Shown: piece by piece, positions 1 to 9,115 of the stretch
Layout: every line of letters begins with the position of its first letter
Position numbering within the stretch: the stretch's first letter is position 1
Assembly (NCBI RefSeq): GCF_007991755.1
Contig: NZ_BJYY01000002.1
Coordinates: 207,075 to 271,074 of the forward strand
Origin: Cellulomonas aerilata
GTDB lineage: Bacteria; Actinomycetota; Actinomycetes; Actinomycetales; Cellulomonadaceae
DNA length: 64,000 nt
Reading direction: 5' to 3'
The notes under the pieces: model-generated
Databases searched by the model: none
Told to the model about the DNA's origin: nothing
Seen by the model: only the letters and a program-made list of their open reading frames with translations
Program-made: the position numbers and the translations under genes

Positions 1-93
1 GACGCGGGACCGAAGGCGCTGCTGCAGATGCTGATCACCGACGAGCCCGCCTTCGACGACGACGTGGCACTGCTCGCCGTGCAGGTCCGGTAG
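1..93 (+). CDS. SpoIIE/PP2C-type phosphatase, C-terminal end only
   Basis: Frame 1 is open from the window edge to a TAG stop and encodes 30 residues ending DDDVALLAVQVR. The pattern DDVALLxxxV is the usual last strand of SpoIIE-type PP2C serine phosphatases, where the Asp pair helps bind the metal ions. Such enzymes dephosphorylate anti-anti-sigma (STAS) proteins in partner-switching circuits. Only the tail is visible, so any sensor domains upstream are unknown. An anti-sigma-type ATPase at 15441-15890 could belong to the same type of network, but 15 kb separate them. The family call rests on this short motif alone. Confidence 0.55.
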   Translation, partial: DAGPKALLQMLITDEPAFDDDVALLAVQVR

Positions 94-275
94 CTCCTGC
101 GGACACCCCCGGTGCCGACCGGGACGCGCGGCGGTCCCGCCCCTGGTCCGCGGCCCGGCCGGGACAACGCCTCATCGCGCGTGCACCGGCGCCGATACGT
201 CCGTCGGCCGTGGTCCTCACGCGCCACGCGGGGTGGCGACGACGACGCCCCGTCGACCCACCGATGGAGGTCCCC

Positions 276-1319
276 ATGGTCCGCCCCGCACGCCGCCAGC
301 GCCGATGGGCCGCCCTCGCGGCCGTCGCCCTGCTGTCCCCGCTCGTCGCTCTCGGCGCCGTCGCCGCACCCGCCCAGGCCAAGGGGGGCGACACCTGCGA
401 CGGCGGTGGCTTCTCCCTCGTGAACACCGCCACCTCGGCCGTCGTCGCCCGCGGCGACGTCCAGCAGACGGTGCAGCCGGCGGCCCTGGGAGCCACCTCG
501 TTCGGCGTGCGCGGGCGGTACGTCACGTTCGACGTGCGGCTCAGCGACTTCGCCGTGCTCGACTACGCCCTCACCGGTGCGGCGAGCCCCCAGGACCTGA
601 CCGGCGGTCGCCGGACGCCGGTCTTCGCGAGCAAGACCCCCGACCACCGCGGCCTCGCGCTCTCCGGCGCCGTCACCGTCTCGATCGGCGAGGACGGGCT
701 CGCGCTGACCCGGCGCGGCGCCGGGCTGTCGATGAAGATCCAGGCCAAGGACTGCGCCCAGGGCGGCATCTTCCAGATGGAACCCCAGCGCGCGGATGCA
801 GGCGTCACCCGCATCACCCACACGCTGGCCGACCCCGCGGACCCCGCCCTCACGCCGTTCTACTTCGACAACCCCGCGTTCCGGTCCCGGGTCGGCCAGT
901 TCCTCGGCGCCGGCTGCACGAGCATCACCACCGGGCCGGCCGGCCAGTACTGCGTCCAGGTGACCGCCCGGACCAACATCGGCAACGGGCTGTCGCCCGC
1001 GTTCGTGGCCCGGGACAGCGCCCAGCTCGCCACCCGGGTGCCGCAGGCCGACTGCACCACCGCGACACCGCTGCCGTCGAGCCTGCAGCACTGCGGCGGG
1101 GTGTCCGTCTGGGACGTCGCGAGCGGCGGACGGATGGGCTTCGTGTCCGGCGGCGACGCCGTCGAGGTGGCCAACCCGCCGACGCTGTGCACCCACCAGT
1201 GCCGCGGCCACAACCAGGTCCAGGGACAGCTGGCGTCGCTCGGTGCGCCGTTCCCGGTCCCGACGGAGAACCGGCTCGAGCCGCGCACGTCCCAGGTCGT
1301 CCTCCAGCCCGCCACCTGA
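276..1319 (+). CDS. Secreted cysteine-containing protein of unknown function
   Basis: 347 residues. The ATG at 276 follows a GGAGG site at 266-270 with 5 bases between; an upstream in-frame GTG at 210 and an ATG at 264 are less likely because the ATG at 264 overlaps that ribosome site. Residues 1-32 form a classic signal peptide: RRQRR, a hydrophobic stretch, then APAQA as a likely cleavage site. The mature part has eight cysteines, an even number that suits disulfide bonds outside the cell, and is rich in Thr, Ser and Gly. I do not recognise a family. It is monocistronic and faces the DUF899 gene at its 3' end. Confidence 0.85.
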   Translation: MVRPARRQRRWAALAAVALLSPLVALGAVAAPAQAKGGDTCDGGGFSLVNTATSAVVARGDVQQTVQPAALGATSFGVRGRYVTFDVRLSDFAVLDYALTGAASPQDLTGGRRTPVFASKTPDHRGLALSGAVTVSIGEDGLALTRRGAGLSMKIQAKDCAQGGIFQMEPQRADAGVTRITHTLADPADPALTPFYFDNPAFRSRVGQFLGAGCTSITTGPAGQYCVQVTARTNIGNGLSPAFVARDSAQLATRVPQADCTTATPLPSSLQHCGGVSVWDVASGGRMGFVSGGDAVEVANPPTLCTHQCRGHNQVQGQLASLGAPFPVPTENRLEPRTSQVVLQPAT

Positions 1320-1369
1320 GTGCGGCGGGGGAGGGTCCGCCGGTCGCGGCGCGGCCCGGGCGGCGGTCC

Positions 1370-2155
1370 TCAGTGGTGGTGGCCCCCCCGGCCCAGCGTG
1401 TCCACGGGGGTCGCGCCGGGGCGGGTCCACTGCGGCACGGGCCGGCTGGTCGGGCCCCAGGTGGGCACGCCGTCGACGTCCGTGCGCCAGTACCAGCAGG
1501 GGTCGGCCCCCTCGGGCCAGCCCTCCGGGACGTCCTGCCACGCCTCGCGGCGGCCGTAGGGCGTCATGTCCAGCAGGGCGAAGAACCCGGCGGCCGCCTC
1601 GTTGCCCCGGCCGGTCGTGGTGTAGGTGAGGAACACGCGGTCACCGTCCCGCAGGAAGCAGGTCAGCGAGCCCATGCTGCCCCCGACGGGCGGCGGGACG
1701 TCGCGCACCGAGTACCAGGGCTGGGTGTAGCCCATGAACTGCACGTACGGGGCGACCTCCTCCCACCGGCCGGTGGTCAGGACGGCGCACGTGACCCCAC
1801 GGGCCTCGAGGTAGACGGCGTCGTCGTGCAGGCTCCAGGCCGTGGTCGTGCAGCCCTCGCACTGGCCCTGGTGGGGGGCGCCGTCGTGCCACATGTGCTG
1901 GTAGGCGACGAGCTCCTCACGCCCCCGGAACAGGTCGAGGAAGGGGACGGGACCGTCGGCGCCGACGACCTCGACCGTCCCGTCGACCTCGACCATCGGC
2001 AGCCGGCGGCGGGCCGCCGCGATGGCGTCGCCCTCGCGGGTGTGCGCCTTCTCGCGGACCAGCAGCCTGTCCCGGGCCGCCTGCCAGGTGGACAGGTCGA
2101 CGACCGGCGGACGGCCGGGCAGCTGGGTGGTCGGGTCGCTCCGCACGGTGGTCAT
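1370..2155 (-). CDS. DUF899 family thioredoxin-like protein
   Basis: 261 residues with an ATG preceded by GGAGG six bases away. The N-terminal LLVREKAHTREGD stretch, the central GREELVAYQHMW and the QCEGCTTTAW segment match DUF899, a family with a thioredoxin-like fold whose reaction is not established. The CEGC near residue 100 sits in the place of the thioredoxin-type active-site loop, and a further Cys lies in GVTCAVL. The protein ends in a GGHHH tail. No signal peptide, so cytoplasmic. It is transcribed alone and diverges from the DUF2071 gene at 2284. Confidence 0.85.
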   Translation of the reverse strand: MTTVRSDPTTQLPGRPPVVDLSTWQAARDRLLVREKAHTREGDAIAAARRRLPMVEVDGTVEVVGADGPVPFLDLFRGREELVAYQHMWHDGAPHQGQCEGCTTTAWSLHDDAVYLEARGVTCAVLTTGRWEEVAPYVQFMGYTQPWYSVRDVPPPVGGSMGSLTCFLRDGDRVFLTYTTTGRGNEAAAGFFALLDMTPYGRREAWQDVPEGWPEGADPCWYWRTDVDGVPTWGPTSRPVPQWTRPGATPVDTLGRGGHHH

Positions 2156-2283
2156 GGCGTCCTCCGGGTGTCAGGTGCCGCGAGGCGTCGTACGGCGTCG
2201 TACGACACGGGGACCGACCCGTGGCGCGCCGGGAACTCATCGCCGCGTTGCCGCCCGCACCGCGCGGGGGCCACAGTGACGGC

Positions 2284-3036
2284 ATGCCGCCGCCGCCCGT
2301 GTCCCCGACGGCCCCCGACCTGACCGGCCGGCAGATCATGAGCCAGGAGTGGCGGGACCTGACGTTCCTGCACTGGCGCGTCGACCCGGACGCCGTCGCC
2401 CCGCTGATGCCGCCCGGGACCCGCCCCGACGTCCACGACGGCTCGACCTGGGTGGGGCTGATCCCGTTCCGGATGGTGGGCGCCGGTGTGGGACGCGGGC
2501 CCGCCGTCCCGTGGCTGGGGTCCTTCGCGGAGACCAACGTCCGGCTGTACTCGGTGGACGAGCGCGGCCGCCGCGGCGTGGTGTTCCGCACGCTGGAGGC
2601 GTCCCGCCTGGCCGTCGTGCTCGGCGCCCGGGCGGCGTTCGCCCTGCCGTACACCTGGGCCCGGATGAGGGTCACCGAGCGGGACGGCGTGCTGACGTAC
2701 GAGTCGCGACGGCGCTGGCCGGGCCCCCGTACGGCCGCCACGCGCGTCGTCGTGCGGCCGGACGCCGCGCTCGCGGCGGGTGACCCGCTGCACGACTTCC
2801 TCACCGCCCGGTGGGGCCTGCACACCCGGGCGTACGGCCGGACGCTGTACGTCCCCAACCACCACGAGCCCTGGCCGCTGCAGCGGGCGGAGCTGCTGGA
2901 GGTCGACGAGACGCTCGTGGCTGCCGCCGGGCTCCCCGGGGTGAGCTCGCGGCCACCGGACTCGGTGCTCTTCTCGCGCGGCGTCCGGACCGTCTTCGCG
3001 GTCCCCTACGACGCGGGCCGGCCGCTGCCCGCCTGA
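2284..3036 (+). CDS. DUF2071 (YqjF-like) protein
   Basis: 250 residues from ATG 2284. The sequence LTFLHWRVDPDAVAPLMPPG, then WVGLIPFRM, then ETNVRLYSVDERGRRGVVF is characteristic of DUF2071, whose fold is related to acetoacetate decarboxylase; no enzymatic role is established. There is no ribosome site, but CACAGT at 2272-2277 lies exactly six bases before the ATG, a leaderless arrangement seen repeatedly here. A GTG at 2221 would add 21 poorly conserved residues and is disfavoured. Divergent from the DUF899 gene. Confidence 0.85.
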   Translation: MPPPPVSPTAPDLTGRQIMSQEWRDLTFLHWRVDPDAVAPLMPPGTRPDVHDGSTWVGLIPFRMVGAGVGRGPAVPWLGSFAETNVRLYSVDERGRRGVVFRTLEASRLAVVLGARAAFALPYTWARMRVTERDGVLTYESRRRWPGPRTAATRVVVRPDAALAAGDPLHDFLTARWGLHTRAYGRTLYVPNHHEPWPLQRAELLEVDETLVAAAGLPGVSSRPPDSVLFSRGVRTVFAVPYDAGRPLPA

Positions 3037-3175
3037 CGACCCGGCCGCGGGCCACCCGTCCGAGGTGGACCGTCGGCCGGCACGCGGGCACGCGGGCACG
3101 GTCACGCGCCCGCGGTCGTTGTGCGGGTGGAGGGTGGCAGGGTCCGAAGGACGTCGAGACCGAGGGGGTGTCCAC

Positions 3176-3976
3176 GTGAGCGAACTCCGAGCACCAGGCA
3201 CCGGACCAGGCACCGGACCAGGCGCCGGACGACGGGTCGCGGTCGTGACCGGCGGCGCGCGCGGCATCGGCGCCGCGGTCGCCCGGCGCCTGGCCGCCGA
3301 CGGCCGCGACGTCGCCGTCCTGGACCTGACCGAGGAGTCCACCGGCGACACCGTGGGGGCCGTCCGGGCGGCCGGCGGGCGGGCCGTCGGCGTCGGGGCC
3401 GACGTGACCCGGGCCGACCAGGTGCAGGCGGCGGTGGAGCGAGTGGTGTCCGAGCTCGGCCCGCCGACGATCCTGGTGAACAACGCCGGGATCCTGCGGG
3501 ACAGCCTGCTGTTCCGGATGACCGAGGACGACTGGGACTCGGTCGTCGCGGTCCACCTCAGGGGCGCGTTCCTCATGACCCGGGCGGTGCAGGCGCACCA
3601 GGTCGAGGCCCGCTGGGGGCGGATCGTGAACCTGTCGTCGATCAGCGCGCTGGGCAACCGCGGGCAGACGAACTACGCCGCCGCGAAAGCCGGGCTGCAG
3701 GGCTTCACCAAGTCCCTGGCCATCGAGCTGGGCCCGTTCGGGATCACCGCGAACGCGATCGCGCCGGGGTTCGTGGCCACCGAGATGACGCGTGCCACGG
3801 CGCAGCGCCTCGGGATGACGTTCGAGGACTTCCTGGCCCGCGTCTCGCAGGACATCCCGGTCGGGCGGGCCGGCACACCGCAGGACATCGCGGCGGCCGC
3901 GTCGTTCTTCGCCTCGGACGAGGCGTCGTTCACCTCCGGCCAGGTCCTGTACGTGGCCGGGGGGCCGAAGGCATGA
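3176..3976 (+). CDS. SDR-family 3-oxoacyl-ACP/acyl-CoA reductase (FabG-like)
   Basis: 266 residues from a GTG that follows GAGGGGG. A Rossmann dinucleotide motif TGGARGIG lies near residue 27, NNAGI near residue 105, and the catalytic Ser...YAAAK set near residues 150-170, so all classical SDR catalytic positions are present. The N-terminus is a short Gly-Thr-Pro repeat from a tandem 12-bp DNA repeat. It probably reduces a 3-oxoacyl thioester with NADPH. It is 46 bases upstream of the acyl-CoA dehydrogenase and reads into the prp genes, so a fatty- or branched-acid degradation role is more likely than membrane lipid synthesis; that part is inference. Confidence 0.85.
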   Translation: MSELRAPGTGPGTGPGAGRRVAVVTGGARGIGAAVARRLAADGRDVAVLDLTEESTGDTVGAVRAAGGRAVGVGADVTRADQVQAAVERVVSELGPPTILVNNAGILRDSLLFRMTEDDWDSVVAVHLRGAFLMTRAVQAHQVEARWGRIVNLSSISALGNRGQTNYAAAKAGLQGFTKSLAIELGPFGITANAIAPGFVATEMTRATAQRLGMTFEDFLARVSQDIPVGRAGTPQDIAAAASFFASDEASFTSGQVLYVAGGPKA

Positions 3977-4022
3977 CCGCGCGGGCAGGGCGGCAGGGGC
4001 ACGAGGACGAGGGGCAGCGGAC

Positions 4023-5288
4023 ATGACCGCAAGGGACGTCACCGACCGGGGCGCCGACCCCGGCACACCGGCCCGCGCACGCGTCGGCGTCGGGGTGCGC
4101 GAGCCGGACTACCAGCTCACCGAGCCCCTGGACACCGACATGGCCGGGGTCTTCCGGGATCTGCCCCCCGAGGCGCTCGCCTACCGCGACCGGGCGCGGG
4201 CGTTCGTCCGCGACGAGGTGCTGCCGGTCATCGACGGGTACTGGGACCGTGCGGACCACCCCGTGCACCTGGTGCGCCGGATGGGCGAGCTCGACCTGCT
4301 GCGCGACGGCGTCGACGTCCCCGGCTTCCCACCGATGAGCCTGCTCGCGGCGTGCCTGGTCCAGGCCGAGCTGCACCGCGGGGACGGGTCCGTCGGGACG
4401 ATGGCCGCGATGCAGGGCGGCCTGACGCTCCGGTCGGTCGCGCTGCTGGGCTCGCCCGAGCAGCGCGAGCGGTGGCAGGTCCCGCTCGCGCGCGGGACCG
4501 AGCTCGGCGCCTTCGCGCTGACCGAGCCCTCGCACGGCTCGGACTCGGTGAGCCTGGAGACCACCGCGACCGCCGTCGACGGCGGCTGGGTGCTCGACGG
4601 GGAGAAGAAGTGGATCGGCAACGGGTCGGCCGGCGGCCTGACCGTCGTCTGGGCCCGCGCGGACGACGACGGCGCGGTGCACGGCTTCCTCGTCCCGCAG
4701 TCCACCGCCGGCTACACCGGCGAGACGATCGAGGGGAAGATCTCGCTCCGCGCGATCTGGCAGGCCCGGGTCCGCCTGGACGGCGTCGTCGTGCCCGCCG
4801 ACGCCCGGCTGCCCGGGGCGCGGACCTTCAAGGACGCCGCCCGGGTCCTGCAGGCCACCCGGCTGTCGGTGGCGTGGGGCGCCCTGGGGCACGCGACCGC
4901 CTGCTACGAGACCGCCGTGCACTACACCGGTCAGCGGGTCCAGTTCGGCCGGCCGCTCGGTGCGTCCCAGGTCGTGCAGGAGCGCCTGGCCCGGATGCTC
5001 AGCGAGCTCACCCGGGTGCAGACGCTGCTGATGGCGCTGACCCACCTGGCTCAGACGTCCGGCCTGCGCGCCGACCAGGCGTCGCTGGCCAAGTACACCG
5101 CGACCCGGGCGGCGCGGGTCATCGCCGCCGAGGCCCGCGACCTGCTCGGCGGGAACGGGATCCTGCTCCGCGACCAGGTCGCCCGGCACTTCGCCGACGT
5201 GGAGGCGCTGCACACCTACGAGGGCACCGAGACGGTGCAGGCGCTCATCATCGGGCGCGGCATCACCGGCCACTCCGCCTTCGTCTGA
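4023..5288 (+). CDS. Acyl-CoA dehydrogenase, glutaryl-CoA-dehydrogenase-like
   Basis: 421 residues; the ATG follows GAGGGGCAGCGGAC. N-terminal helical domain (about residues 45-150), beta domain with [12 protein letters not shown] and [10 protein letters not shown] (about 160-260), and C-terminal helices with RxQFGRPLG and QASLAKY. The C-terminal [20 protein letters not shown] contains the glutamate that abstracts the alpha proton and is the signature of the glutaryl-CoA dehydrogenase branch. It would oxidise an acyl-CoA with FAD and pass electrons to ETF. The substrate cannot be read from the sequence. Lies between the SDR and prpD, suggesting a feeder pathway that delivers propionyl-CoA. 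Confidence 0.88.
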   Translation: MTARDVTDRGADPGTPARARVGVGVREPDYQLTEPLDTDMAGVFRDLPPEALAYRDRARAFVRDEVLPVIDGYWDRADHPVHLVRRMGELDLLRDGVDVPGFPPMSLLAACLVQAELHRGDGSVGTMAAMQGGLTLRSVALLGSPEQRERWQVPLARGTELGAFALTEPSHGSDSVSLETTATAVDGGWVLDGEKKWIGNGSAGGLTVVWARADDDGAVHGFLVPQSTAGYTGETIEGKISLRAIWQARVRLDGVVVPADARLPGARTFKDAARVLQATRLSVAWGALGHATACYETAVHYTGQRVQFGRPLGASQVVQERLARMLSELTRVQTLLMALTHLAQTSGLRADQASLAKYTATRAARVIAAEARDLLGGNGILLRDQVARHFADVEALHTYEGTETVQALIIGRGITGHSAFV

Positions 5289-5398
5289 CCCGCCACCCCG
5301 CGTCCGCCCGGTCCGGGCGCGCGGCCACCACAATGAGCCCGCACCCCGTCACCGCCGCACCCCCGTCACCGCCGACGTCGCCGCAGGAGCAGCCACCC

Positions 5399-6934
5399 GT
5401 GAGAACGCACCGCGTCACCGTCCACCCCAGCGCCCGCCCGCTGCCGCGCGAGGAGCAGCTGGCGTGGCGGATCGCCGAGGTCGCGGCTGACCCGGTGCCG
5501 GTCGACGACGACGTGACGGAGATGGTCGTCAACCGGGTCATCGACAACGCCGCCGTCGCGACGGCGTCGCTGCTCCGGGCGCCGGTGGTCGCGGCACGCG
5601 CGCAGGCGCTGGCCCACCGGGCGTCACCCGGCGCCGCCGTCCTGGGGGCGTCCGGCGCCGACCGGGTCAGCCCGGAGTGGGCGGCGTGGGCGAACGGCAC
5701 CGCGGTCCGCGAGCTCGACTACCACGACACCTTCCTCGCTGCGGAGTACTCCCACCCGGCCGACAACATCCCGCCCGTGCTGGCCGTCGCCCAGCACGCC
5801 GCGGTCCGCCGCGCCGCGCGCCCGCTGACCGGTGCGGACGTCGTGCGCGGCATCGCCACCGGGTACGAGATCCAGGTGGACCTGGCGCGTGCGATCAGCC
5901 TGCACCGCCACAAGATCGACCACGTCGCCCACCTCGGGCCGTCCGCCGCCGCCGGCATCGGCACGCTCCTCGGGCTCGACCCCGAGGTGATCTTCCACGC
6001 CGTCGGCCAGGCGCTGCACACCACCACGGCCACCCGGCAGTCCCGCAAGGGCGCCATCTCGACGTGGAAGGCGTACGCCCCGGCGTTCGCCGGCAAGGTC
6101 GCCGTCGAGGCCGTGGACCGGGCGATGCGCGGCCAGACGTCGCCCACCCCGATCTACGAGGGGGAGGACGGCGTCATCGCCCGGCTGCTGGACGGTCCCG
6201 ACGCCGCCTACGACGTGCCGCTGCCGGGGCCGGGGGAAGGGAAGCGAGCCATCCTGTCCACGTACACCAAGGAGCACTCCGCCGAGTACCAGTCGCAGGC
6301 CCTGATCGACCTGGCGCGCCGGCTGCACCGGACCCGCCCCGAGGTGGCCGACCCCGCGCGCGTCGCCTCGATCGTCCTCCACACCAGCCACCACACGCAC
6401 CACGTCATCGGGTCCGGGGCGGGTGACCCGCAGAAGTACGACCCGACGGCCTCCCGGGAGACCCTGGACCACTCGATCCCGTACATCATGGCGGTCGCCC
6501 TGCAGGACGGCGCCTGGCACCACGTCGCGTCCTACGAGCCGGCCCGGGCGGCCCGGCCGGACACCGTGGCGCTGTGGCGCACCATCACCACCGCGGAGGA
6601 CCCCGAGTGGACCCGGCGCTACCACTCGACCGACCAGGCCGAGCAGGCGTTCGGCGGGCGCGTCGAGATCACCCTCGTCGACGGCACCCGGGTCGTGGAG
6701 GAGATCGCGGTCGCCGACGCGCACCCGCTCGGGGCCCGCCCGTTCGGTCGCGCGCAGTACGTCGAGAAGTTCCGGACGCTGGCCGACGGCGTGCTGGCGC
6801 CGGAGGAGGTCGAGCGCTTCCTCGACGTCGCCCAGCGGCTGCCCGACCTGCGCCCGGACGAGCTCGGCGACCTCACGGTGGTCGCACCCCCCGCCCTGCT
6901 CACCGGCGTCACCACACCCGAGGGGATCTTCTGA
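5399..6934 (+). CDS. prpD: 2-methylcitrate dehydratase, MmgE/PrpD family
   Basis: 511 residues from GTG 5399, which has AGGAG at 5385-5389; an ATG at 5333 would add a low-complexity Pro/Ser stretch and is less likely. The usual PrpD length is about 480-505. Recognisable blocks are [57 protein letters not shown] and [13 protein letters not shown]. It dehydrates 2-methylcitrate to 2-methylaconitate in propionyl-CoA breakdown. Its TGA shares a base with the ATG of prpB, so the two are translationally coupled. Confidence 0.92.
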   Translation: MRTHRVTVHPSARPLPREEQLAWRIAEVAADPVPVDDDVTEMVVNRVIDNAAVATASLLRAPVVAARAQALAHRASPGAAVLGASGADRVSPEWAAWANGTAVRELDYHDTFLAAEYSHPADNIPPVLAVAQHAAVRRAARPLTGADVVRGIATGYEIQVDLARAISLHRHKIDHVAHLGPSAAAGIGTLLGLDPEVIFHAVGQALHTTTATRQSRKGAISTWKAYAPAFAGKVAVEAVDRAMRGQTSPTPIYEGEDGVIARLLDGPDAAYDVPLPGPGEGKRAILSTYTKEHSAEYQSQALIDLARRLHRTRPEVADPARVASIVLHTSHHTHHVIGSGAGDPQKYDPTASRETLDHSIPYIMAVALQDGAWHHVASYEPARAARPDTVALWRTITTAEDPEWTRRYHSTDQAEQAFGGRVEITLVDGTRVVEEIAVADAHPLGARPFGRAQYVEKFRTLADGVLAPEEVERFLDVAQRLPDLRPDELGDLTVVAPPALLTGVTTPEGIF

Positions 6935-7860
6935 TGCTGTACGCCACCTCCACCGCCGCCCAGAAGCGGGCCACGCTGCGGTCCGGGCTCGCCGGCGGCG
7001 GGCTGCTGCGCTTCCCGGGGGCCTTCAACCCGCTGTCCGCCCGGCTCATCGAGGAGAAGGGCTTCGAGGGCGTGTACATCTCCGGGGCGGTGATCTCCGC
7101 CGACCTCGGGCTGCCCGACGTCGGGCTCACCACGGCGACCGAGGTCGCCACCCGCAGCCGGCAGATCGCCCGCATGACGGACCTGCCGGCGCTGGTGGAC
7201 GCGGACACGGGCTTCGGCGAGCCGATGAACGTGGCCCGCACCGTCCAGGAGCTCGAGGACGCCGGGGTGGCCGGCCTGCACATCGAGGACCAGGTCAACC
7301 CCAAGCGGTGCGGCCACCTCGACGGCAAGCAGGTCGTCGACACCGCCACGGCGGTCCAGCGCATCCGTGCCGCCGTGGACGCCCGCCGGGACCCGGACCT
7401 GCTCGTCATGGCCCGCACCGACGTCCGTGGGATCCACGGGCTCGACGCCGCGGTGGACCGCATCAAGGCCCTGGTCGACGCCGGCGCGGACGCCGTCTTC
7501 CCCGAGGCGATGTCCTTGCTGGCCGAGTTCGAGGCGGTCGCCTCCGCGGTCGACGTGCCGGTGCTCGCCAACATGACCGAGTTCGGCAGGTCCGACCTGT
7601 TCACCACCGACGAGCTCGCTGCCGCCGGCGTCCGCGTCGTCATCTACCCCGTCTCGCTCCTGCGGGTCGCGATGGGGGCCGCCGAGCGTGCGCTGGACAC
7701 GCTCGTGGCCGAGGGGTCGCTGCAGTCGCAGGTCCCCGGCATGCAGACCCGCGGACGGCTCTACGAGCTCCTCGACTACCCCGCCTACACCCGCTTCGAC
7801 AGCACCGTGTTCGACTTCACCCTCTCGGCCCAGCAGGGCCGGCGCGAAGGAGCGTCATGA
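6934..7860 (+). CDS. prpB: Methylisocitrate lyase
   Basis: 308 residues; the start overlaps the prpD stop. A TIM-barrel of the isocitrate lyase superfamily: FPGAFNPLSARLIEEKGFEGVYISG at the N-terminus, DADTGFGEP for Mg/substrate binding and the catalytic loop KRCGHLDGK around residue 125. It cleaves 2-methylisocitrate to pyruvate and succinate, the last step of the methylcitrate cycle. Its stop overlaps the ATG of prpC in ATGA. The order D-B-C without a separate regulator is typical of actinobacteria. Confidence 0.95.
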   Translation: MLYATSTAAQKRATLRSGLAGGGLLRFPGAFNPLSARLIEEKGFEGVYISGAVISADLGLPDVGLTTATEVATRSRQIARMTDLPALVDADTGFGEPMNVARTVQELEDAGVAGLHIEDQVNPKRCGHLDGKQVVDTATAVQRIRAAVDARRDPDLLVMARTDVRGIHGLDAAVDRIKALVDAGADAVFPEAMSLLAEFEAVASAVDVPVLANMTEFGRSDLFTTDELAAAGVRVVIYPVSLLRVAMGAAERALDTLVAEGSLQSQVPGMQTRGRLYELLDYPAYTRFDSTVFDFTLSAQQGRREGAS

Positions 7861-9011
7861 GCCAGGCCCAGGAGCGGACGACGTCGTCCGCCGCAGCGGC
7901 GGCGCCCGAGATCCACAAGGGCCTCGCCGGCGTGGTCGCCGACACCACGGCGATCTCCAAGGTGAACCCCGACACCAACTCCCTGCTCTACCGCGGCTAC
8001 CCGGTCCAGGAGCTGGCCGCCGGCTGCACGTTCGAGCAGGTCGCGTACCTGCTCTGGCACGGCGAGCTGCCCACCGACGCGCAGCTGACCGAGCTCGAGG
8101 AGACCGGCCGCGCGCAGCGGGCGCTCGCACCCCAGGTGCGGGCGGCGATCGACCTCGTGCCGACCACCGCCCACCCGATGGACGTGCTGCGCACCGCGGT
8201 GAGCGTCATCGGGGCGTCCGACCCGACCGCCGCCGACGCCCGCCCCGAGGCCGACCTCGCGAAGTCGGTCCGGCTGCTCGCCCAGGTCCCCGCGGTGATC
8301 GCCTACGACCAGCGGCGCCGGCGCGGGCAGGACCCGGTCGAGCCGCGGTCGGACCTGGGCTACGTGGAGAACTTCCTGCACATGACCTTCGGCGAGGTGC
8401 CCGACGACGTCGTGGTCGACGCCTTCCGGGTCTCGCTGATCCTCTACGCCGAGCACTCGTTCAACGCCTCGACGTTCACCGCCCGGGTCATCACCTCGAC
8501 CAGGGCGGACCTGTACTCAGCCGTCGTCGGTGCCGTCGGAGCGCTCAAGGGACCGCTGCACGGCGGTGCCAACGAGGCCGTCATGCAGATGTTCGCCGAG
8601 ATCGGCGACGCCGACCACGCGGAGGCCTGGCTGCGGGACGCGCTCGCGGCCCGGCGCACGATCATGGGCTTCGGGCACCGCGTCTACAAGCACGGGGACT
8701 CCCGCGTGCCCACCATGAAGGCGTCGCTCGACCGGCTCGTCGACCACTACGGGCGGCCGGACCTCGCCGCGCTCTACGACCGGCTGGAGGCGGCGATGCG
8801 CGCCGCGAAGGGCATCGAGCCGAATCTCGACTACCCGTCCGGCCCCGCGTACCACCTCATGGGCTTCGACACCCCGACCTTCACCCCTCTGTTCGTCGCG
8901 GCGCGCATCACCGGGTGGACGGCCCACGTCATGGAGCAGGCCGCCGCGAACTCGCTGATCCGGCCGCTGTCGGCCTACAGCGGTCCACCGGAGCGGCACC
9001 TGCAGGGGTGA
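7857..9011 (+). CDS. prpC: 2-methylcitrate synthase / citrate synthase
   Basis: 384 residues with GAAGGAG ahead of the ATG. Citrate synthase fold: the N-terminal GVVADTTAISKVN...LLYRGYPVQEL region, the catalytic His in LILYAEHSFNASTF, then GPLHGGANEAV with a second active-site His, and MGFGHRVYKHGDSRVP. It condenses propionyl-CoA with oxaloacetate. The short form and its location after prpB favour methylcitrate synthase rather than the housekeeping citrate synthase. Last gene of the run; nothing clearly terminator-like in the 104 bases before the next gene. Confidence 0.94.
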   Translation: MSQAQERTTSSAAAAAPEIHKGLAGVVADTTAISKVNPDTNSLLYRGYPVQELAAGCTFEQVAYLLWHGELPTDAQLTELEETGRAQRALAPQVRAAIDLVPTTAHPMDVLRTAVSVIGASDPTAADARPEADLAKSVRLLAQVPAVIAYDQRRRRGQDPVEPRSDLGYVENFLHMTFGEVPDDVVVDAFRVSLILYAEHSFNASTFTARVITSTRADLYSAVVGAVGALKGPLHGGANEAVMQMFAEIGDADHAEAWLRDALAARRTIMGFGHRVYKHGDSRVPTMKASLDRLVDHYGRPDLAALYDRLEAAMRAAKGIEPNLDYPSGPAYHLMGFDTPTFTPLFVAARITGWTAHVMEQAAANSLIRPLSAYSGPPERHLQG

Positions 9012-9115
9012 CGGACGGCGGCCGGCACGCGCGAGCCGGGCGGCCACCTCGCAGCGCACCCCTGCGACCTGCGGGAACGTTGCCACCGGCGGCGTCGCGG
9101 TGGTAGTCCTGACGC

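Noticed and set aside
210..275. Longer N-terminus of the secreted protein
   Set aside because: Would put 22 residues, largely Arg-rich, ahead of a normal signal peptide; the good ribosome site serves ATG 276.
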